From an uncultured Clostridium sp. (GTDB taxonomy: Bacteria > Bacillota_A > Clostridia > TANB77 > CAG-508), in NCBI GenBank assembly GCA_951800935.1, contig CATOLW010000071.1, forward strand, positions 1 to 6,634: a stretch of 6,634 bases of DNA, read 5' to 3'. Made by a program: the position numbers and the translations under genes. Below, in pieces: positions 1 to 4,952 of the stretch; position 1 is the first letter of the stretch; the number at the start of each line of letters is the position of its first letter. The notes under the pieces are model-generated. The model had not been told where the DNA came from and made no database searches. It worked only from the letters and a program-made list of their open reading frames with translations.

Positions 1-2
1 AA

Positions 3-1124
3 GCTATTTTAGAACAACATGGTTTTAAAGTTGGTTTAATAGGAAGTATTGCGATTTATATTGGTGATAAAAAAATAGAAGAAATGGATCGAACTTCTGC
101 AGAAAGCTATAAATTACAAAAAGTGTTAGCCCATATGGTAGAGCAAAAAGTTGATGTTGTTGTTTTAGAGGTTTCTTCTCAAGCAATGAAATTAGACCGT
201 GTAGTTGGTTGTAAATTTGACCGTGTACTATTTACGAACTTATCAGAAGACCATATTAGTCCTAGAGAACATAAAGATATGGAAGATTATTTTAACGCTA
301 AACTTTCTTTGGCCAAGCAATCTCCTTTTGTCCTTTACGATTTAGATAATTCTTATACTGCTAGAATTCCTAATTTATTACCAGAAAAAAAATTAGTTAG
401 TTTTGGCATGAAACACGAAGAAGTAGATATTGGTGCTAAAGACTTACAATTAGCCAATAATGGTGTTGATTTTATTTTACTAAAAGACCAAGAGGAAATT
501 CCTGTTCATATTTCTATTCCTGGTGAATATATGGTTTATAATGCTTTAGGTGCAATTGCTGTTGCTTCTACTTTTGATGTAACAAATGAAGATATTCAAA
601 AAGGATTAAAAGATGTTCGTGTATTTGGAAGAAGTGAGTTGGTTCCTAATAAATTAGGTTTTACTATTTTAATCGATTATGCCCATACCCCTTCTAGCTT
701 ACAATCTATTTTAGAAACTGTAAAACCACATACCAAAGGAAGAGTAATTTGTACTTGGGGAGTTGGTGGCGATCGAGATAGTGCTAAACGTCCTATTATG
801 GGTGAAATTTCTGGCAATCTAGCTGACTTTACGATTCTTACTTCTGACCAAGTTCGTACCGAAGACCCTAAAAAAATACTTTCTGATATTGAAGTTGGTT
901 TGAAAAAATCCAAAGGAAAATATACCATTATCTTAAATCGAACAGAAGCAATTCGTTATGCTTTATCCATTGCTACTAAAGATGATATTATTGTTTTACC
1001 TGGTCTTGGTAGTGATTTGTATATTGAATATATGGGGGTAAAATATCCCTACAATGAAAGAACGGTTATTCACGATATTATTGAAGAAATGTTAGCTGCT
1101 TCTCAAGAAAAAAAGCAAGCTTAA
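3..1124 (+). CDS. MurE-type Mur ligase (UDP-MurNAc-tripeptide synthetase-like), 5' end outside window
   Basis: Mur ligases of this type add the third residue of the peptidoglycan stem peptide to UDP-MurNAc-L-Ala-D-Glu in the cytoplasm, using ATP. The reading frame is open from the left edge (codons from base 3), so about 373 residues are visible and roughly 110 N-terminal residues, including the ATP-binding P-loop, lie outside. The ATG at 84 is internal. Visible family marks in order are: a LEVSSQA segment (MurE usually has EVSSHA), FTNLSEDH, an AKLSL lysine at the place of the carbamylated lysine, DYAHTP, GGDRDSAKRP, then TSDQVRTEDP and LPGLGSD near the C-terminus. In classical MurE the last two read DNPR and GKGHE and contact the incoming amino acid. 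Here they are DQVR (846-857) and GLGSD (1002-1016). Family membership is secure. The amino acid added is not, so I give no gene symbol. It could be a second MurE-like paralogue rather than the housekeeping enzyme. Confidence 0.9.
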   Translation, partial: AILEQHGFKVGLIGSIAIYIGDKKIEEMDRTSAESYKLQKVLAHMVEQKVDVVVLEVSSQAMKLDRVVGCKFDRVLFTNLSEDHISPREHKDMEDYFNAKLSLAKQSPFVLYDLDNSYTARIPNLLPEKKLVSFGMKHEEVDIGAKDLQLANNGVDFILLKDQEEIPVHISIPGEYMVYNALGAIAVASTFDVTNEDIQKGLKDVRVFGRSELVPNKLGFTILIDYAHTPSSLQSILETVKPHTKGRVICTWGVGGDRDSAKRPIMGEISGNLADFTILTSDQVRTEDPKKILSDIEVGLKKSKGKYTIILNRTEAIRYALSIATKDDIIVLPGLGSDLYIEYMGVKYPYNERTVIHDIIEEMLAASQEKKQA

Positions 1125-1140
1125 CTTTTAAAGATTTTTA

Positions 1141-1174
1141 AACGAGGCATGAAATTGTCTCGTTATTCTATTTT
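1141..1174 (+). terminator. Hairpin between convergent murE-like gene and dapF
   Basis: A nine-pair stem (AACGAGGCA with TGTCTCGTT, including one G-T pair) spans 1141-1164 with a six-base loop. It begins 16 bases after the murE-like stop. On the + strand it is followed by ATTCTATTTT, a broken T-tract. On the - strand the following bases are poorer in T. The right arm overlaps the frame-restored dapF stop at 1163-1165. It is plausibly a weak terminator for the + gene and may also serve dapF. Confidence 0.5.
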
Positions 1175-2006
1175 ACCATCACAAATTTTAGTTGCTATTC
1201 CTGTCATATAAATATTTTTTGTTGTTTTATCTAATTTAATTTTTAATTCTCCGCCTTTTAAAAATACGGTTACTTCTGGCCCGAACTAATTTTTTTTCAT
1301 AGCTTACTGCAAATGCTGCACATGCTCCTGTCCCACAGGCAAACGTTTCTCCTGTTCCTCTTTCCCAAACTCTCATTTTTATACTTTTATTTCCTAATAT
1401 TTCTATAAATTCTACATTCGTCTTTTCTGGAAATATAGGATGATTTTCAATTGCTTTTCCGTATTTTTTTATATCAATTTTGTCAATATTTTTACCAAAA
1501 ACTACAAAATGTGGATTTCCCATTGAAACTGCTGTTCCTTGTATTTTGATATCTTTTACTTGTATAGTAATCATTTGTTTTTCTTGATTTGCTACTTTTG
1601 GTAATTGTTTATCCTCCCAGATAGCTTTTCCCATATTAACTTCTATTTGTGTTACTATTTCGTTTTCTATTTTTAAATCTAATTCTTTGATTCCTCCTAA
1701 TGTTTCTATTGTCATTTTTTTTTGCTTTAAAATTCCTGTTTCATAGACATATTTTCCAAAACATCTTATTCCATTTCCACACATTTGTGCTTGGCTACCA
1801 TCTGCATTATAGATTTCCATTTTTAAATCTGCTACTTTGCTTTCTTTTACTAATACAATTCCATCTGCTCCTACTCCAAAGTTTCGATTACAAATATATC
1901 TCGTGAATCCTGGTATTTTTTCTTCTACTATTTTATTTCTTTCTCTTAAATTATTAATATGGATGTAATCGTTTCCTAATCCATGCATTTTTGTGAACTC
2001 TATCAT
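1163..2006 (-). CDS. dapF: Diaminopimelate epimerase DapF, one-base frameshift near the 3' end
   Basis: DapF is a cytoplasmic, cofactor-free epimerase that converts LL- to meso-diaminopimelate for lysine and peptidoglycan synthesis. The protein starts with MIEFTKMHGLGNDY. Both catalytic cysteines are present: C76 in MCGNG and C224 in ACGTGA. GNPHFVVFG near residues 163-171 also fits the family. The start at 2006 has AAGGAG (2015-2020) eight bases upstream. As sequenced, the frame runs to 1236 and yields 256 residues with a nonsense tail after about residue 242 (ARSNRIFKRRRIKN). Shifting frame at the CCC run 1280-1282 restores a normal end: PEVTVFLKGGELKI follows, then YMTGIATKI, and the stop is at 1163-1165. 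The repaired length is 280 residues, normal for the family. So one base is extra, either a real mutation that removes the last 38 native residues or a sequencing error. The gene converges on the murE-like gene and diverges from the GT51 gene. Confidence 0.93.
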
Positions 2007-2105
2007 CTTCTCATCTCCTTGTTCTATTATATTAATAACTCATCTGTTTGTTCCTTTATTTCTTAAAATTTTATGAACACTATTTCTTTGTTGAAATTTT
2101 TATTA

Positions 2106-2111
2106 TATAAT
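2106..2111 (+). promoter_or_regulatory. Possible -10 element for the GT51 gene
   Basis: A perfect TATAAT lies 21 bases before the preferred GT51 start. Transcription would begin near 2118, leaving a short leader that still includes the ribosome binding site. No good -35 hexamer lies 15-18 bases upstream, so this remains a candidate. If correct, it also excludes the upstream ATG at 2073 as a translation start. Confidence 0.35.
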
Positions 2112-2123
2112 AAGAGCAGAAAT

Positions 2124-2128
2124 GAGGT
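2124..2128 (+). promoter_or_regulatory. Ribosome binding site that sets the GT51 start
   Basis: GAGGT lies four bases before the ATG at 2133. The alternative in-frame ATG at 2073 has no comparable site. The 20 extra residues it would add lie before the expected short basic N-terminus and membrane helix. Confidence 0.6.
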
Positions 2129-2132
2129 AGTT

Positions 2133-2819
2133 ATGAAATTATTTAAAAAATTATTCATTATATTATTGCTTCTTTTGGTAATTAGCATTAGTATTGTGTT
2201 TATCATTGGATTTAATTATTATTCTAATACATTAAAAGAAAAGCCTTTGATTAGTAGAGTAGAAGAAGTAACATCCCAAGAACATTACACTTCTTTTGAA
2301 GATTTGTCAAAAACTTATGTTGATGCTGTTATTGCTGTAGAAGACCATCGTTACTATAATCATGGTGCTATTGACCCAATTGGAATTCTTAGAGCTTTTT
2401 ATACGAACCTTCGTGATGGTGAATTTGATGAAGGTGGCAGTACCATTACTCAGCAAGTAGCTAAAAATGTAGTGTTTAATCAGGACAAGACTTTACTTCG
2501 AAAACTAGGAGAAATTTTTGCTGCTTATGATCTAGAAAAAAATTATAGTAAAGATGAAATTTTTGCTTTGTATGTAAATTCTTCATATTTTGGAGATGGC
2601 TATTATTGTATTTATGATGCTGCTCAAGGCTATTATCATAAAGATCCTAAGGATTTAAGCCTAGATGAAGCTAGTATGTTAGCTGGCGTTCCTAATGCAC
2701 CTTCTGTATATGCTCCAACTGTTAATCCTGATTTAGCTAAAAAACGTCAAAGACATGTTTTGAGTCGAATGGTGGAATATGGTTATATTTCTCAAGAAGA
2801 GGCGGATAGTGTTAAATAA
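2133..2819 (+). CDS. Monofunctional peptidoglycan glycosyltransferase (GT51)
   Basis: This enzyme polymerises lipid II into glycan strands at the outer face of the membrane. The 228-residue protein has a short basic N-terminus (MKLFKK) followed by one membrane helix at about residues 7-28, then a single GT51 domain. Motifs in order are AVEDHRYYNHG (catalytic Glu70), GGSTITQQVAKN (101-112), RKLGE (second active-site Glu127), YVNSSYFGDG (147-156) and KKRQRHVL (203-210). The conserved residues are all present. The chain ends just after the GT51 domain, and a strong terminator begins four bases after the stop. This argues for a complete monofunctional enzyme rather than a class A penicillin-binding protein that lost its transpeptidase domain. 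I chose 2133 over the in-frame ATG at 2073 because of the ribosome binding site. It is divergent from dapF and stands alone as a transcription unit. Confidence 0.94.
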   Translation: MKLFKKLFIILLLLLVISISIVFIIGFNYYSNTLKEKPLISRVEEVTSQEHYTSFEDLSKTYVDAVIAVEDHRYYNHGAIDPIGILRAFYTNLRDGEFDEGGSTITQQVAKNVVFNQDKTLLRKLGEIFAAYDLEKNYSKDEIFALYVNSSYFGDGYYCIYDAAQGYYHKDPKDLSLDEASMLAGVPNAPSVYAPTVNPDLAKKRQRHVLSRMVEYGYISQEEADSVK

Positions 2820-2822
2820 AAA

Positions 2823-2870
2823 TACGACAAATATTAAATTTCTATTTAATATTTGTTGTGTTTTTTTGTT
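2823..2870 (+). terminator. Strong intrinsic terminator of the GT51 gene
   Basis: Arms 2823-2838 and 2845-2860 form a 16-pair stem, of which the inner 12 pairs are perfect Watson-Crick, around a six-base loop. Seven consecutive T follow (2861-2867). The stem is AT-rich but long. It separates the GT51 gene from the deacetylase gene. Confidence 0.9.
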
Positions 2871-2879
2871 ATGATAACA
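2867..2879 (+). promoter_or_regulatory. 13-base palindrome upstream of the deacetylase gene, possible operator
   Basis: TGTTAT-G-ATAACA is a perfect odd-length palindrome just after the GT51 terminator, about 120 bases before the deacetylase start. It contains TATGAT, which resembles a -10 element, but no suitable -35 hexamer was found. It could bind a dimeric regulator. In such AT-rich DNA it may also be chance, and I do not recognise it as the site of any named regulator. Confidence 0.2.
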
Positions 2880-2989
2880 CATTTTTTCTTTTCGCAATGA
2901 AATCTTCCTTTTATTTTTTACTTTTCATCACATTTTCCGACATTTTTTTCATTCATTTTTTTTATCTTATTTTCATATATTGCTACCAT

Positions 2990-2994
2990 GGAGG
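2990..2994 (+). promoter_or_regulatory. Ribosome binding site that sets the deacetylase start
   Basis: GGAGG lies five bases before the ATG at 3000. An in-frame ATG at 2988 overlaps this site and so is unlikely to be the start. The leader from 2880 to 2989 is extremely T-rich with very few G, and I find no convincing promoter in it. Confidence 0.7.
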
Positions 2995-2999
2995 TTCCT

Positions 3000-3783
3000 A
3001 TGAAAATAATTATCTTACACAAAAAATTTTTATTATCTATCTTTATTTTTGGTATCCTCTTTTCCTGTTTCTTTTTTTGCTTTAGCACACCTTTTTCTTT
3101 TGCTCTTGAATTAACTACCAATAGTGTAATAGAAGAATCGTTAAAAGAAAAAATTGCAACTTTAACAAAAGCAGAAGAAAAAATAGCTTATCTAACTTTT
3201 GATGATGGTCCAACTACAAAAGCTACTGGAAAAATATTAGATATTCTAAAAGAAGAAGATGTAAAAGCTACATTCTTTGTTCTTCGGAAAGCATGTAAAA
3301 GAACATTCTGAATTAGTAAAAAGAGCTTATGAAGAAGGTCATTATATTGCTAATCATGGTTACCATCATGATAATAAAAAATTATATCAAAGCTCAGAAA
3401 GTTTCCTTTCTGAAGTAAAAAATACTGATATTGAAATTGGCAAAGCTATTGGAATTGAAAATTATTGCTCTCATGTTTTTCGTTTTCCTAATGGTTACAT
3501 GTCTTCTCATTATAAATCAAAAAAAAGAGAAGCTGCTAAACTTCTTTTGGATATGAATTATACCTATGTTGATTGGAATTGCCTAAATAATGACTCTGTT
3601 AAAAAATATAGTAATTCAGAGCTTCTTAAAAATTTAAAGAAGTCTTCAAAAAATAAAGGTACTCTAGTTATTTTAATGCATGATACTTCTGATGTAAACG
3701 ATACTCCTTCTATTTTAAAAGATTCCATTCATTATTTGAAAGAACAAGGTTATGAATTCAAAAACTTTTATGATTTACTATGA
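3000..3783 (+). pseudogene. Secreted polysaccharide deacetylase (NodB/CE4 family), frameshifted
   Basis: CE4 enzymes remove N-acetyl groups from peptidoglycan or related glycans with a divalent metal. As read, translation from 3000 stops at 3309-3311, and the rest of the domain lies one frame over, continuing to 3783. Removing one base near 3281-3284 joins ATFFV to GKHVKEH and gives a normal 260-residue protein. It has a signal peptide or membrane anchor (residues 1 to about 35, possible cleavage after SFA), LTFDDGP (65-71, catalytic Asp and metal Asp), HGYHH (119-123, metal histidines), RFPNG (161-165), a VDWNCLNND segment and LVILMHD near the end. All five motif regions are kept. The break falls between motifs 1 and 2, so the first fragment alone cannot be active. 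The sequence beyond the break is well preserved, so the lesion is very recent or a sequencing error. The substrate is probably peptidoglycan given the neighbours, but this is inferred. Confidence 0.88.
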
Positions 3784-3785
3784 AT

Positions 3786-3818
3786 GGCTAAGCTGGGACA
3801 GGTACAACTTAGCCTTTT
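3786..3818 (+). terminator. Terminator of the deacetylase gene
   Basis: A perfect seven-pair stem (GGCTAAG at 3786-3792 with CTTAGCC at 3808-3814) starts two bases after the TGA stop and is followed by TTTT. The loop is 15 bases and can form a small inner CTG/CAG stem. It is a moderate intrinsic terminator in a fitting place. Confidence 0.65.
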
Positions 3819-3832
3819 AGCTTGTTAACTAT

Positions 3833-3880
3833 AAAAAGCCAGTGTCCAAACAACTTAATTACTGTTGTTTGGACACTGGC
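3833..3880 (-). terminator. Very strong intrinsic terminator of the 89-residue gene
   Basis: Arms 3838-3854 and 3864-3880 are perfectly complementary over 17 bases around a nine-base loop. Read on the - strand, the hairpin is followed by TTTTTAT (from 3837 downward). It lies 13 bases after the stop of the - strand gene at 3894. On the + strand the flanking bases are not T-rich, so it acts mainly on the - strand. Its stem is richer in G+C than the other hairpins here. Confidence 0.88.
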
Positions 3881-3893
3881 AAATTGTTGAAAG

Positions 3894-4163
3894 TTATTTT
3901 TCCTTTACGATTATTGAAATGCCCCGATTTTTTTTGGGGCCTTCTTCAAGGACTAAATTCCCAAAATTCCTTATGTCTTTGATTTTGCCAAAACAGTCGA
4001 CGCCTAAACAGCTTCCAATTTCAGAAAAAATGCGAATACAAGACTGAATCTTGAAATCATCGGTATCCCCAGCAGCAAGAGACTGAAGTTCAATCCCTAT
4101 ACTCCGATACGGAAAAACCACCTCAACGTGAATGGTGACAGACGTGTTATTTGTTATTAGCAT
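3894..4163 (-). CDS. Unrecognised 89-residue protein in a self-contained transcription unit
   Basis: I do not recognise this family. The protein has no signal peptide or membrane helix and roughly equal numbers of acidic and basic residues. It holds three cysteines (42, 52, 57) and alternating hydrophobic stretches near the start (VTIHVEVVF) and end (ISIIVKE) that suggest a beta-rich fold. It is likely a real gene because the signals around it are excellent. AGGTGG-complementary sequence at 4171-4176 reads GGAGGT on the coding strand, seven bases before the ATG. A consensus promoter lies just upstream and a 17-bp terminator follows. By hand count it is about 40% G+C, against about 25-30% in neighbouring genes. 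It uses CGG, CGC, AGG, GGG, GTC and ACC codons that the flanking genes mostly avoid, which suggests acquisition from another genome. Near its 3' end a GCCCC/GGGGC pair flanks a run of eight A (coding strand). Function is unknown. No partner gene is visible. Confidence 0.72.
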   Translation of the reverse strand: MLITNNTSVTIHVEVVFPYRSIGIELQSLAAGDTDDFKIQSCIRIFSEIGSCLGVDCFGKIKDIRNFGNLVLEEGPKKNRGISIIVKEK

Positions 4164-4195
4164 ATGCTACACCTCCAAAATATTATTATATTTAT

Positions 4196-4224
4196 ATTAT
4201 ATCTTATTTACATAATTTTGTCAA
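4196..4224 (-). promoter_or_regulatory. Perfect-consensus housekeeping promoter for the 89-residue gene
   Basis: On the - strand, TTGACA (4224-4219) is followed by exactly 17 bases and then TATAAT (4201-4196), matching the sigma-A/sigma-70 consensus at all 12 positions. Transcription should begin near 4189, giving a leader of about 25 bases that includes the ribosome binding site at 4176-4171. No operator-like repeat overlaps it, so expression may be constitutive and high. Confidence 0.88.
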
Positions 4225-4276
4225 TTTCATACAAATCTCTGTTTCTTATTTTATCGCCCCATTTATTATAATTTAT

Positions 4277-4738
4277 CTATGTAATTAATCTTTCTTCATT
4301 ATCTGCATATGTTACACTAAATTTTATACCTCTTTTGTTATTTTCCATTGCTTCTTTTTCAAAACTAATCATATCTTCTGGCAATTCATTTGAACTACAC
4401 CAAACTAATTCAGAACATTTTTCTGGCTCATTTATTGTTATCATACCTTTATATTTAGATATTTCAAAATATACATCATAATATGACATTAAAGATTTAT
4501 TCTTTCTGTTAACAACAAATGTATCAACAATATTTTCAACTAATATTTCTATTCCCAATTCCTCTTTTGCTTCTCGAATAGCTGCTTCATATGCATCTTC
4601 ACCCTCATCAACATGTCCAGCTGGTAATGCAAGAAATCCAGACCACAATTTTGTTCCTTGTCTTCTTTGTAACAATATATTTCCTTTTTTATTTTTAATT
4701 ATTAAATATATTGATGATAAAAATTTTTCTTTTTTCAT
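4277..4738 (-). CDS. Nudix hydrolase
   Basis: Nudix enzymes hydrolyse a nucleoside diphosphate linked to another group, such as oxidised or surplus (d)NTPs, ADP-ribose or nucleotide sugars. The 153-residue cytoplasmic protein has a complete Nudix box at about residues 41-63: GHVDEGE, seven residues, then REAKEELGI, with the metal-binding glutamates in place. The leading LLQRRQG and LALPAGH segments are typical of the MutT-like (d)NTP group. The substrate cannot be fixed from sequence. The start at 4738 is supported by an AGGAGAGG stretch (4755-4748) ending nine bases upstream. The same-strand 89-residue gene lies 113 bases downstream. I see no good terminator in between, so readthrough into it is possible. 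The gene has ordinary AT-rich composition for this window. Confidence 0.92.
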   Translation of the reverse strand: MKKEKFLSSIYLIIKNKKGNILLQRRQGTKLWSGFLALPAGHVDEGEDAYEAAIREAKEELGIEILVENIVDTFVVNRKNKSLMSYYDVYFEISKYKGMITINEPEKCSELVWCSSNELPEDMISFEKEAMENNKRGIKFSVTYADNEERLIT

Positions 4739-4768
4739 ACTATTTTTCCTCTCCTACAACCTACTTTT

Positions 4769-4797
4769 ATTAAAACATTAAAATTATACCGTGTCAA
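4769..4797 (-). promoter_or_regulatory. Promoter of the Nudix gene
   Basis: On the - strand, TTGACA (4797-4792, perfect) is followed by 17 bases and TTTAAT (4774-4769, five of six). The start would be near 4762, which leaves a short leader with the ribosome binding site. A perfect TATAAT (4788-4783) sits three bases after the TTGACA and might pair with a weaker TAGCCA (4812-4807) at 18 bases, so a second overlapping promoter is possible. Confidence 0.62.
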
Positions 4798-4917
4798 ATC
4801 TAATTTTGGCTAAAATTTATACCTACATTTTCTCTATCTCTTATTCAGCATTCTATATATGATATATTAGAGCAACTATCATGAATAGGCTAAAAAACTT
4901 TTGATATTAATAGAAAC

Positions 4918-4947
4918 AGGGATTTTAAGGAACGTCCCTAAATCCCT
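4918..4947 (-). terminator. Candidate terminator after the GH94-type gene
   Basis: Perfect eight-base arms AGGGATTT (4918-4925) and AAATCCCT (4940-4947) flank a 14-base loop that can form a further short GGA/TCC stem. On the - strand the hairpin is followed by GTTTCTATT, a poor T-tract. It lies six bases after the stop of the GH94-type gene. The stretch between it and the Nudix promoter (about 4800-4917) holds no gene that I can support. Confidence 0.5.
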
Positions 4948-4952
4948 TTCCT

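Noticed and set aside
84..86. ATG at 84 as the start of the Mur ligase gene
   Set aside because: The frame is open upstream to the window edge and the upstream codons (AILEQHGFKVGLIGS) match the N-terminal domain of Mur ligases, so the start is outside the window.
677..928. 83-codon frame on the - strand inside the Mur ligase gene
   Set aside because: It lies wholly within a strongly supported gene and is explained as an antisense shadow.
1700..1906. 68-codon frame on the + strand inside dapF
   Set aside because: Antisense shadow with Phe/Leu/His-rich composition typical of the complement of an AT-rich gene.
2026..2031. TATAAT on the - strand upstream of dapF as its -10 element
   Set aside because: The predicted transcript would start inside or next to the ribosome binding site, and no -35 hexamer lies at the right distance.
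2858..3121. Open frames of 75 (+) and 67 (-) codons around the deacetylase leader
   Set aside because: They overlap the signal peptide region in other frames, have low-complexity T/A-driven composition, and lack good ribosome binding sites or recognisable domains.
3279..3311. Programmed frameshift in the deacetylase gene
   Set aside because: There is no slippery heptamer, no stop codon directly at the shift point and no clear stimulatory structure. A one-base insertion explains it more simply.
3865..4047. 60-codon frame on the + strand opposite the 89-residue gene
   Set aside because: It begins inside the terminator hairpin and has no ribosome binding site. The - strand frame has a consensus promoter, ribosome binding site and terminator.
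4853..4872. Near-palindromic AT stretch (CTATATATGATATATTAG) between the Nudix and GH94-type genes
   Set aside because: The symmetry needs a bulge and uses only A/T pairs in the core, which is expected by chance in such AT-rich DNA.
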